Below are positions 54,077 to 62,662 of a DNA stretch of 64,000 bases, piece by piece (position 1 is the stretch's first letter; every line of letters starts with the position of its first letter). The DNA comes from Flocculibacter collagenilyticus (lineage in GTDB: Bacteria; Pseudomonadota; Gammaproteobacteria; Enterobacterales; Alteromonadaceae): NCBI RefSeq assembly GCF_016469335.1, contig NZ_CP059888.1:1302001-1366000 (forward strand), given 5' to 3'. The translations under genes were made by a program, and so were the position numbers. The notes under the pieces were generated by a model. That model had not been told where the DNA came from and did no database searches. It saw nothing but the letters and a program-made list of their open reading frames with translations.

Positions 54077-57000
54077 ATGCGCCGTTTTTTGCTGTTGTTG
54101 AGCATAGTTACAATTACTCTTTTTGCTAATACTTTTGACACTAATGCGTTAGAAGGAACACGGCTCAAAGGGCCTAAAGGTGTTGACTACGGTGAGCAAG
54201 GCCGTATTTACGGGCCAATTAAGTCGTCAGATACCTTGTGGCATATCGCGCAAAAAGTTAGGCCAGAAGCAAGTGTAAGCCTTTACCAAGTAATGGTTGC
54301 TTTATATCAGAAAAATCCCGGCGCCTTTCTTGATAAAAACTTAAACCACATGTCTGACGGTAGTTACCTTTCCATCCCTACCATTCAAGAAATTAAAAAT
54401 ATTGATCCTACCGACGCCTTAATGCGTTCACAGTCAGACGACGATTTATGGGCTAGAAAGCTGCGCGGAGAAGATATATCAGGCAGTGTTTCAGAGGCTG
54501 AAAGAAAGCTAAGCAATGCAAAGCAAGTTGATATTGAGCAAGCTAAAACTGAGCTTTCAGACAAATTAGAAAAGTTACAATCTGAGCAAACAGAGCAACT
54601 CGAATCTCTTAAAAGTGAATTTAGCAGTTCGTATTCAACGGTAAAAGATGTATTAGAAGAAAATGCGCAGCTAAAAGAAAAACTAAATATCATTAACGAA
54701 GAAATTACCCTCCTAAAAGATGCATTAAGTAAAGATGAGCAAGCAACGGCTCAACTGTTAGAAATGCAGTCGCAAATCCTTGCACAAACAAAAGAAGATT
54801 TAGAAATAACCAAAGCAGAAGCAGATAAAGGGTTTAACTTTGCCGATACAGGGAAAAGTATTGCCGAAAGCACGGTTTTTTGGGTCTTAGTGGGGACGAT
54901 CCCGGCTCTTGCAATTCTTGGCTTTATTATTATGAAGTTAAGAAATAAAAAAGAAGAAGAGGAAGAGATCGTTCTTGAACCTCAAGCAAAACAAAGTGCC
55001 GATATGTACGAACCTGAGGATGAACTGTCCTTAGATGAAGAGCTAAGTTTAGATGAGCCAGATGAATTGTCACTGGATGATGATGAAGGGCTAAATTTAG
55101 AAGAAGAGGATGATGCATTAGAAGAGTTTGGTGACGATCTTCTTGACGATGGCACAGACTTACCAGATGACGATGCTATCCAAATTGACGGTGACGAGTT
55201 AGAAGAACCAGATGATATTCTTTATGAAGAAGACGCTTCAGCTGACGATGAACTTTTACATGATGAAGTAGAAGTTGAAGAAGAAGTGCCTGATATTGAA
55301 GCTGAAGAAACTGAGGACAGTGAAGAATTAGTGCCAGAGCATGATGGCATGCTTGATCAAAGCGAGTTAGACGATCTGTTATCAGTAGATGAAGAGTTAT
55401 CCAAACTAGATGAAGCAGATGAAGATGAGAATTTATCAAATGATGATTTAGATGAACTTCTTAATCAAGAAATTGATGAAACAGATTTAGACTTGGATGA
55501 TGAAGCTTTTGCCGCTGAGCTTGATATGGATTCAGAGAATATAGACGTTGATGACATAGTCGCGGAAGCGTCTGGAGAAGACAGCGATATAGTAGACGGT
55601 GATGTTGCAGCGGATGATGAAGATGCTACGGAAGAAGTAGATATTGATCAGCTATTAGATGAAACACAATCCGACGAGCAGCCAGCTGACCAAGCCGCAG
55701 ATGAGTCGGTTGAAGCAGACGATGATTTTGATGTAGATGATTTATTAGCTGATGTAGCAGCTAGTGAAGAAACGGAAGATGGCTTAGAAGAAGTCGAGCT
55801 AGACTTACCTGAAGGTTCGGAGCCAGATGCAGATAATCAACTTGAAGTTGAGGCATCTAATATCGCTACCAGCGATGAAGAAATGGCAATCGATGATGTT
55901 GATGCAATTATGGACGAATTGGCAGATCATGATATCGACACTTCTGATGATACAGCTGACTTGGAAGAAAGCTCGAAAGAAGGTGAACTCGATGAAAGTG
56001 ATGAATTAGATGATATTGACGCTTTGCTTGAAGAAACGGCTGATAACAATCAACTAGAAGAAGATGTGCAAGAAGATGAAATCCAAGAATTGTCCGATAT
56101 TGAGAGTGAAGCGGCTGATATTCTAGATACTGATATTGACCAGGTTCTATCAGAAAATGATGAAGAGGTTGAAGAGTTAGATGAAGAGGCAATCTTCGAT
56201 GAAACTGATGGTGTTGAAAATGAAAATCTAGATTTTGAAGATTTGATTGATGCTGATGAGTTGGATGCTCAATCAACTTCAGAAGATGATATAGAGATAG
56301 ATGAAGCTGAAAATAGTGAAGCACAAACTGATACTCATGACGATGAAGAAGCCAAAGTTGAAGAAAGCAATGAGTTACAGGAATCGGAAAATATAGCGAG
56401 CTTAGAAAATGAACAGGTAACAGATGTAGATATCATTTCTGAGCAAGATGAACAAACTCAAGCATCGCAGTCAGAGCTAACCGATAGTACTGAAGAACCT
56501 GCAAGTAATGAAGTAAAAGAGCAAGTCGCTCATGAAAAAGACTTACTTGATGAAGACGTGACGGAAGAGCCAGAGCTTGAAAATACAAGTCAAGTGAGCG
56601 CTGATGAAACAATTGGTAAGGATGAGCTGCAAGATCTGGACTTAGGTGAGGAAGCCGAAGGTGGAGCAGAGTCTGAAGAAGCTGAAGCGCAAGAGGCACA
56701 AACAAGTGAGTCAGTGACTGATGCTGAAACGCCTGACGAACTTCCTGTTGAAGATTTAGAGAAAGAGACAACAGAAGAATTAAGCGAGCTTTTAGATGAG
56801 ACTTCAGAAGGTGATGTGGAGCCTGAAGACGCTGAATCACAAGACTTAACGCTAGAAGATCCTACCCAAGAAGAGTCTGAACAAGAAGAGCTTGTACAAG
56901 AAGAACTCGCGCCAGAAGATTCTGAACAAGAGTTAGCGCTTGATGAAGCGTTAGAAGCAGAAGCGCAAACGAGTGAGCCGCTAGTTGATGATGAAATACC

Positions 57001-59575
57001 AGATGAATTTTCTATTGAAGAATTAGAAGAAGAGCCAGCAGAAGAGTTAACCGAGTTTTTAGATGAGACTACAGAAGGTGATGCGGAGTTAGAAGAAGCT
57101 GAATCACAAGACTTAACGTTAGAAGAGCCTACCCAAGAAGAGTCTGAACAAGAAGAGCTTGTACAAGAAGAACTCGCGCCAGAAGATTCTGAACAAGAGT
57201 TAGCGCTTGATGAAGCGTTAGAAGCAGAAGCGCAAACGAGTGAGTCGCTAGTTGATGATGAAATACCAGATGAATTTTCTATTGAAGAATTAGAAGAAGA
57301 GCCAGCAGAAGAGTTAACCGAGTTTTTAGATGAGACTACAGAAGGTGATGCGGAGTTAGAAGAAGCTGAATCACAAGACTTAACGTTAGAAGAGCCTACC
57401 CAAGAAGAGTCTGAACAAGAAGAGCTTGTACAAGAAGAACTCACGCCAGAAGATTCTGAACAAGAGTTAGCGCTTGATGAAGCGTTAGAAGCAGAAGCGC
57501 AAACGAGCGAGCCGCTAGTTGATGATGAATTTTCTGCTGAAGATTTAGAGGAAGAGACAGCAGAAGAGCTAGCCGAGCTTTTCGATGAGACTGCAGAAAG
57601 TGATGCGGAGCCTGAAGAAGCTGAATCACAAGACTTAACGCTTGAAGATCCTACCCAAGAAGAACTTGAACAAGAAGACTTTGAAATAGAAGAGCAGGCT
57701 CAAGAACAAGAGTTAGCGCTTGATGAAGCACCAGAGTCAGCAGAAGCACAAACAAGTGAGCCGCTTGCTGATGATGAAATGCCTGACGAACTTCCTGTTG
57801 AAGAATTTCCGGAAGAACCTACAGAAGAGTTAACAGAGCTATTAGAAGAGACCGCAGAAAGTGATGCGGAGTTAGAAGAAGCTGAAGCGCAAGACCTAAC
57901 ATTAGAAGAGCAGGCTCAAGAACAAGAGTTAGCGCTTGAGGATCCTGCCCAAGAAGAGCCTGAACAAGAAGAGTTTGTGCAAGACGACTCTGAACAAGAA
58001 GACTTTGAAATAGAAGGGCAGCCTCAAGAACAAGAGTTAGCGCTTGATGAAGCACCAGAGTCAGCAGAAGCACAAACAAGTGAGCCGCTTGCTGATGATG
58101 AAATGCCTGACGAACTTCCTGTTGAAGAATTTCCGGAAGAGCCTACAGAAGAGTTAACAGAGCTTTTAGATGAGACCACAGAAAGTGATGCGGAGCCTGA
58201 AGAAGCTGAATCACAAGACTTAATGCTTGAAGATCCTGCCCAAGAAGAGCCTGAACAAGAAGAGTTTGAAATAGAAGGGCAGGCTCAAGAACAAGAGTTA
58301 GCGCTTGATGAAGCGTTAGAAGCAGAAGCACAAACAAGTGAGCCGCTTGCTGATGATGAAATGCTTGGCGAACTTCCTGTTGAAGAATTTCCGGAAGAGC
58401 CTACAGAAGAGTTAACAGAGCTTTTAGATGAGGCCACAGAAAGTGATGCGGAGCCTGAAGAAGCTGAATCACAAGACTTAACGTTAGAGGACGATGAGCT
58501 TCCTGAACTTGAATTGGATGAACCTGAACAAGAAGTAGATTTATTAGGGGCAGAAACGTTAGACACGACAGATACGCCTGAGGAAGATGCCTTTACGGAT
58601 TCAGCGGTATCGCTTGATTCGCCTGATGAAGACATTGAAGTTTCAGAAGCGGATATTAGAGTAGAGCACCCGAGTGCAGAGCTAGATGAATATCCAGAGC
58701 TCACTATTGATGAAAATGAAGTGCTTGAAGATGAACCTCATGAGCAACAAGCTGAACTTAATACAGAAGATCCTATATTAGAAACAGATGATGCCGATGA
58801 AGATGAGCTCGACTTAGCGTCTCTGTTGAATGAAGATGATTATCAAGAGTTTGAAATAACAGAAGACATTGATGCAGAGCTGGATGCTGATTTAAACGAA
58901 GAGCTAAATACTGAGCCTGAGCAAGCTACAGAAGATGAGAGTGTTGCAGGGATAAGTGATGTTGAAAGCGATGACGAGTTACCAGTAGATTTAAACGCAC
59001 TGCTAGATGAGACAGTTTCTGATGAAGATGTTTTAACAGATTTACCTGAAAGTGACGAAGCCCAAGAGTTAGACGAGCTTGAACATGTAGATTTTGATGC
59101 TCTTTTATCTGAAATTGATTCTGATAGTCAGGATGCCAATGAGCCTGCCATAGATCCAGATATTGAATTAGACGTTAATATTGCAGATGAGAACATTGAA
59201 GATATTGAGCCTTTAGTTGATGAATTTGAATTACAGGAAGAGCAAAACTCTAGCTCGGTAGAAGAGCCTTATGTGGATATTGCATCGTTATTGGATGAGT
59301 CTGATGAAGCTGAAGAAGAGCTTGAACCCTACGATAGTGTGGAGATTGAAGTCGGATTAGATGAGTTTGACGACTTAATTTCTAAAGAAGAGCCGCTGGA
59401 TGTAGATACGGTTGATGGCGGTGCAGGGGCAAAACTAGATTTAGCACGCGCTTATATTGAAATTGGCGACTATGAAAATGCTGAAAGCATGTTGAATGAT
59501 TTAGCTGAAGAGGACTTATCAGATGCTATGCAGTCTGAAGTTCAGGATTTATTATCTACCACTAAACAAAGCTAA
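54077..59575 (+). CDS. fimV: FimV-like inner-membrane polar hub protein (giant acidic form)
   Basis: 1832 residues. An N-terminal signal/anchor (1-25) precedes a LysM-like FimV domain (about 45-102, SDTLWHIAQKVRPEASVSLYQVMVALYQKNP). A coiled coil follows (about 140-250), one membrane helix (VFWVLVGTIPALAILGFIIMKL, about 268-290), then some 1480 very acidic cytoplasmic residues. The C-terminal FimV TPR motif (LDLARAYIEIGDYENAESMLNDLAEE) is at about 1787-1815. FimV/HubP binds peptidoglycan and recruits polar proteins for pili, flagella and chromosome origins. Between about residues 920 and 1465 the acidic part consists of tandem repeats. It stands downstream of asd; truA, its frequent partner, is absent. 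Confidence 0.94.
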   Translation: MRRFLLLLSIVTITLFANTFDTNALEGTRLKGPKGVDYGEQGRIYGPIKSSDTLWHIAQKVRPEASVSLYQVMVALYQKNPGAFLDKNLNHMSDGSYLSIPTIQEIKNIDPTDALMRSQSDDDLWARKLRGEDISGSVSEAERKLSNAKQVDIEQAKTELSDKLEKLQSEQTEQLESLKSEFSSSYSTVKDVLEENAQLKEKLNIINEEITLLKDALSKDEQATAQLLEMQSQILAQTKEDLEITKAEADKGFNFADTGKSIAESTVFWVLVGTIPALAILGFIIMKLRNKKEEEEEIVLEPQAKQSADMYEPEDELSLDEELSLDEPDELSLDDDEGLNLEEEDDALEEFGDDLLDDGTDLPDDDAIQIDGDELEEPDDILYEEDASADDELLHDEVEVEEEVPDIEAEETEDSEELVPEHDGMLDQSELDDLLSVDEELSKLDEADEDENLSNDDLDELLNQEIDETDLDLDDEAFAAELDMDSENIDVDDIVAEASGEDSDIVDGDVAADDEDATEEVDIDQLLDETQSDEQPADQAADESVEADDDFDVDDLLADVAASEETEDGLEEVELDLPEGSEPDADNQLEVEASNIATSDEEMAIDDVDAIMDELADHDIDTSDDTADLEESSKEGELDESDELDDIDALLEETADNNQLEEDVQEDEIQELSDIESEAADILDTDIDQVLSENDEEVEELDEEAIFDETDGVENENLDFEDLIDADELDAQSTSEDDIEIDEAENSEAQTDTHDDEEAKVEESNELQESENIASLENEQVTDVDIISEQDEQTQASQSELTDSTEEPASNEVKEQVAHEKDLLDEDVTEEPELENTSQVSADETIGKDELQDLDLGEEAEGGAESEEAEAQEAQTSESVTDAETPDELPVEDLEKETTEELSELLDETSEGDVEPEDAESQDLTLEDPTQEESEQEELVQEELAPEDSEQELALDEALEAEAQTSEPLVDDEIPDEFSIEELEEEPAEELTEFLDETTEGDAELEEAESQDLTLEEPTQEESEQEELVQEELAPEDSEQELALDEALEAEAQTSESLVDDEIPDEFSIEELEEEPAEELTEFLDETTEGDAELEEAESQDLTLEEPTQEESEQEELVQEELTPEDSEQELALDEALEAEAQTSEPLVDDEFSAEDLEEETAEELAELFDETAESDAEPEEAESQDLTLEDPTQEELEQEDFEIEEQAQEQELALDEAPESAEAQTSEPLADDEMPDELPVEEFPEEPTEELTELLEETAESDAELEEAEAQDLTLEEQAQEQELALEDPAQEEPEQEEFVQDDSEQEDFEIEGQPQEQELALDEAPESAEAQTSEPLADDEMPDELPVEEFPEEPTEELTELLDETTESDAEPEEAESQDLMLEDPAQEEPEQEEFEIEGQAQEQELALDEALEAEAQTSEPLADDEMLGELPVEEFPEEPTEELTELLDEATESDAEPEEAESQDLTLEDDELPELELDEPEQEVDLLGAETLDTTDTPEEDAFTDSAVSLDSPDEDIEVSEADIRVEHPSAELDEYPELTIDENEVLEDEPHEQQAELNTEDPILETDDADEDELDLASLLNEDDYQEFEITEDIDAELDADLNEELNTEPEQATEDESVAGISDVESDDELPVDLNALLDETVSDEDVLTDLPESDEAQELDELEHVDFDALLSEIDSDSQDANEPAIDPDIELDVNIADENIEDIEPLVDEFELQEEQNSSSVEEPYVDIASLLDESDEAEEELEPYDSVEIEVGLDEFDDLISKEEPLDVDTVDGGAGAKLDLARAYIEIGDYENAESMLNDLAEEDLSDAMQSEVQDLLSTTKQS
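56834..58495 (+). repeat. Tandem coding repeats inside fimV
   Basis: Copies begin with GAATCACAAGACTTAA or a close variant at 56834, 57101, 57368, 57623, 57884 (diverged), 58208 and 58466. Spacings are 267, 267, 255, 261, 324 and 258 bases, all multiples of three. The first two 267-base units differ at only a few positions, indicating recent duplication. The encoded unit is about 85-108 residues of Glu/Asp/Gln-rich sequence with ESQDLTLE and SEQELALDEA. Confidence 0.9.
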
Positions 59576-59642
59576 TAAAGCTAATCAGAATGGCTGTTTA
59601 GCTCAAAGCTAACATTATTTATAACAACTTTAATTACAGGGG

Positions 59643-60152
59643 CTAGGCTGTCATTGAAAGCGCAGCCTGTGCTTTTGGAATAATTTCGTAGAGCCCCGTT
59701 TCATCAAGAATGGCAGTTTCTTGCAGACTTGACAACCCAGAGACAAGTTTTTTACGCACACTAAGCTCACAGTTATTAATTACGTCACTATCGATTTTGT
59801 TTGGGTTATCTTTTAAAGCAAGTGGAAGAGGGTGAACTGCCATAAACAGTTTCGCTGAGGATAAACCATCCTTTAAAAAGCTATTAGATACTTCATTGAA
59901 TAGCGCAATATCAGACTCTGCTGTAGAGAAATCTCTTGCGGGCGCTACACCAAACTGCTTCCGCAGCTTATCTTCTGTTAACGTGTTATCTTCAATGTCG
60001 TCATGTGGCAAAGAGAAAACAGCTTGATCTAATACATCTTGAGAAAGCATTGATAGCAATAATCCAAAATCTTCTCTTCGCGCTTCATTGATTGAGCGAT
60101 TGAGTTTATTTCCTAATTGCTTTTCATTGACTAATATTTCAGCTAACTGCAC
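59643..60152 (-). CDS. Conserved hypothetical protein (169 aa), possibly VC2046/SO_2500 family
   Basis: 169 residues, soluble, no signal peptide or membrane segment. The N-terminal part (ILVNEKQLGNKLNRSINEARREDFGLLLSMLSQDVLDQA) recalls from memory a hypothetical family of Vibrio and Shewanella named VC2046/SO_2500. I cannot confirm it here and its function is unknown. A central FGVAPARDF and the C-terminal helix-rich half show no catalytic motif. It reads towards fimV and away from the tRNA-Tyr gene. Confidence 0.7.
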   Translation of the reverse strand: MQLAEILVNEKQLGNKLNRSINEARREDFGLLLSMLSQDVLDQAVFSLPHDDIEDNTLTEDKLRKQFGVAPARDFSTAESDIALFNEVSNSFLKDGLSSAKLFMAVHPLPLALKDNPNKIDSDVINNCELSVRKKLVSGLSSLQETAILDETGLYEIIPKAQAALSMTA

Positions 60153-60265
60153 AAATAGCGACCTCTTTGCGTGTGGTAAGTCTATTTATCGGCAAAATAA
60201 TTAAAATAGTTAGTATTTTCTCTTTACTCGACGAAACTTTTTGGTATTATGCCTCCCGTCGCTTT

Positions 60266-60350
60266 GGAGGGGTTCCCGAGTGGCCAAAGGGATCAGACTG
60301 TAAATCTGACGGCTCCGCCTTCGCAGGTTCGAATCCTGCCCCCTCCACCA
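60266..60350 (+). tRNA. tRNA-Tyr (anticodon GTA)
   Basis: 85 bases of a class II tRNA. The acceptor stem GGAGGGG pairs with CCCCTCC, the anticodon loop CTGTAAA gives anticodon GTA, a long variable arm follows (GACGGCTCCGCCTTC), then the T arm GCAGGTTCGAATCCTGC and an encoded CCA. It stands alone between two protein genes. Confidence 0.97.
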
Positions 60351-60496
60351 TTCTTTCGACGTTCTCTGTTTTATTCGTTGTTTAAATTCATATTTTACTT
60401 TAATTCACTATCGCTTATTTATTTACCATACAAACACTTTAATGTTACGTTATATTAAATAAGTCCATTGGCGTTACTGAATAAAGGCGAGCGTTT

Positions 60497-62170
60497 TTGC
60501 TAATTAAAGGTTCAACAAACTTTGTTGATTATAAAGATAAAGAAATATTAATCGTTGATGATCAGCGCCCATTTCAATTTATGCTAAAAGGTATTTTGCA
60601 TAATTTAGGTGCTAAATCGTCAGAGTTCGCTACTACCGGTGAAGCTGCACTATTGAAGTGTAGAAAAACACAGTACGATATTTTATTTGTTGATTATAAT
60701 CTAGGTACTGGAAAAAGTGGTCGTCAGTTACTTGAAGATCTTAAGCAGCAAAAACTACTAAAAGCCGACAGTGTGTTTATTATTGTTTCTGGAGAAAGTT
60801 CTCGTCCTATGGTGATGGGGGCAGTTGAACGACAGCCAGACGATTATTTGATTAAGCCCTTCTCACAAAACGTTTTAAAATCCCGCGTTGAAAAAGTTTA
60901 TAAGAAAAAGCAATCTCTTAAGCCTATCTACCAAGCATTAATGGATGAAGATTATGAGGTAGTTATTGAGGAGTGCAAAAAGGCAATTGTTGACTTTCCT
61001 CGATACCGACAGTTTTGTAGCAAGCTGCTTGCTGAGGTTTATTGCAAAGTGGGCCGATACGATGAAGTAGAGTCTTTGTTAAACGATGAGCTTGTATTTA
61101 AACGGGTTACTTGGGCTTTAATTGGACTAGCAGAAGCTTACTTATTACAGCATAAATACAAAGACGCTGTTGAACTTGCTGAAGAAGCGCTTAGCCAAAA
61201 TAGCTTTTTGGTTGAAGCTTACGACATACAAGCAAAAGCTTATTTAGCAATAAACTTACCTGCCAAAGCCCTAAAAGCCATTAAGCATGCAATTGAGCTT
61301 TCTCCTTATTCGACAGAGCGACAATCATCGCTTTATGAAATCGCAAAAGACAATGAAGATTATGCTTTGGCGATGTCTGCTTGTGGCAGTATTTTTGAAA
61401 TGGCAAAGCGGTCAGTTAATTATGGCTCTAATGACTTAATGAGCTATGTAAGAAAAATTATTAATGCTTCTGAACACAGTGAATCTCAAAAAGAGCAATT
61501 ACAATATCAAAAAGAGGCGATTCATACGTTACAGCGCAATAAACGTGATGAGTTTTTGTTTAAGAACTTTGACTACGGAATGTTTGAGTCCATGTGTATG
61601 GCGAGAATAGATGGGATTAGCGGCAAGCACTTTATGGCAAAGAAAAAATATTCAACAGCTGTAGAAGAGTATAAAGAAAAGCATGAAGAAGAGCCTATTG
61701 ATACTATTCCAGATGCTATTTTATTAATGATGGACATAGGCGAATACGAGCAAGCTAATTTGTTATTACAGGAGCTACAAGAGCAGCACAGCGAAGTTTC
61801 TGACGAATTAACTAACCTTATTGAAGAAGCGCAGCAAAAGTCTGCTTTAAACTTTGAGCAATTTACAGCAGAAAATAAAGCGGGAATAGAGCAATATAAG
61901 AACAAAGAGTATAAAACCGCGATTGAACATTTTGAAAACGCTTTAAAATTTGCTCCAATGAATACTGGTAGTGCGCTTAACTTAATTCAAGCCTGTTTAC
62001 AGCTTTTGAATGATGAGAAAGAGATTAATCAGGCGCTTATCGACAAAGCAAAGCAAACATTTAAAGTGGTTGATGGTATGAACCTCCCTAAAGCACATAG
62101 TGCTCGCCATAAAGCACTACGGGAGGAATTTGATAGTATTTTGAATAATGAAGAGGCACGAAAAAAATAA
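60497..62170 (+). CDS. Response regulator with C-terminal TPR repeats
   Basis: 557 residues from a TTG start at 60497, supported by AAGG about 9 bases upstream; no ATG precedes the receiver core. The receiver domain (about 13-140) has Asp21/Asp22, phospho-acceptor Asp66 in DILFVDYNLG and Lys in LIKPFS. The rest is helical, with several TPR-like units (for example WALIGLAEAYLLQHKYKDAVELAEEAL and GIEQYKNKEYKTAIEHFENALKFAP). Such receiver-TPR proteins are common in Alteromonadales and Vibrio and act through protein contacts; the partner kinase is unknown. No kinase is adjacent in the same direction. Confidence 0.88.
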   Translation: MLIKGSTNFVDYKDKEILIVDDQRPFQFMLKGILHNLGAKSSEFATTGEAALLKCRKTQYDILFVDYNLGTGKSGRQLLEDLKQQKLLKADSVFIIVSGESSRPMVMGAVERQPDDYLIKPFSQNVLKSRVEKVYKKKQSLKPIYQALMDEDYEVVIEECKKAIVDFPRYRQFCSKLLAEVYCKVGRYDEVESLLNDELVFKRVTWALIGLAEAYLLQHKYKDAVELAEEALSQNSFLVEAYDIQAKAYLAINLPAKALKAIKHAIELSPYSTERQSSLYEIAKDNEDYALAMSACGSIFEMAKRSVNYGSNDLMSYVRKIINASEHSESQKEQLQYQKEAIHTLQRNKRDEFLFKNFDYGMFESMCMARIDGISGKHFMAKKKYSTAVEEYKEKHEEEPIDTIPDAILLMMDIGEYEQANLLLQELQEQHSEVSDELTNLIEEAQQKSALNFEQFTAENKAGIEQYKNKEYKTAIEHFENALKFAPMNTGSALNLIQACLQLLNDEKEINQALIDKAKQTFKVVDGMNLPKAHSARHKALREEFDSILNNEEARKK

Positions 62171-62171
62171 G

Positions 62172-62603
62172 CTACTTCAGTAAGTTTGAAAAATATTTTA
62201 AATTATCAATTCGTTGCTCAATCATTTTAATTTCGCACTTTTTATAAAATAGCGCCCCTACTTGGGTGTTTGGCAATTGCAACAAGTACTGCCACCCGCA
62301 ACTTTCTTTTACCATTTTGTCGTAAAATATTTTTTCCTTCTTCGCTTTTGCTAAAGCGTCTTTTCGTCCTTTGTTGCGTGCAATTTCTTCTAATCCCACA
62401 GTCAGGCTGTTTTCCCAAGACTCTTGAATGCGCTGTAAGGATGCAATATGTTGATCCAAACATTGGAGCTGTGAGGTAATGGGATCTTTTTTCAAACATG
62501 CATCTACTTTGTTTTGTGCTGCCGTTACAGTGCTAGATAAAAACACGTACAACAACATAAATGAGAAAACAGTAGGCTTTACAGCGTTGAAAGATATAGA
62601 CAT
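62172..62603 (-). CDS. Small secreted protein, LprI/DUF1311-like
   Basis: 143 residues with a signal peptide (hydrophobic FSFMLLYVFLSSTVTAA, cleavage near residue 29). Four cysteines remain in the mature part (CLKK, LQCLDQ, ESCGWQ, KKCEIK), probably forming two disulfides. The helical layout with a conserved Cys...Trp spacing resembles the LprI-like lysozyme-inhibitor N-terminal domain (DUF1311), but the match is by eye only. Its stop is one base from the stop of the convergent receiver-TPR gene. It is followed upstream by the sensor kinase gene on the same strand. Confidence 0.7.
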   Translation of the reverse strand: MSISFNAVKPTVFSFMLLYVFLSSTVTAAQNKVDACLKKDPITSQLQCLDQHIASLQRIQESWENSLTVGLEEIARNKGRKDALAKAKKEKIFYDKMVKESCGWQYLLQLPNTQVGALFYKKCEIKMIEQRIDNLKYFSNLLK

Positions 62604-62662
62604 TATTTTCCTATTAAACTAGTGGTTAAATTATTTATAATTAATTTAAATAAATATACAGG

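Noticed and set aside
56834-58495. Regularly spaced repeats resembling a CRISPR or satellite array
   Set aside because: The repeats are in-frame coding units of over 250 bases inside fimV, with no short repeat-spacer structure.
56590-58704. Long serine-rich and leucine-rich minus-strand frames opposite fimV
   Set aside because: They are complements of the GAA/GAT-rich acidic repeats (Ser- or Leu-rich in antisense) and follow the repeat pattern exactly.
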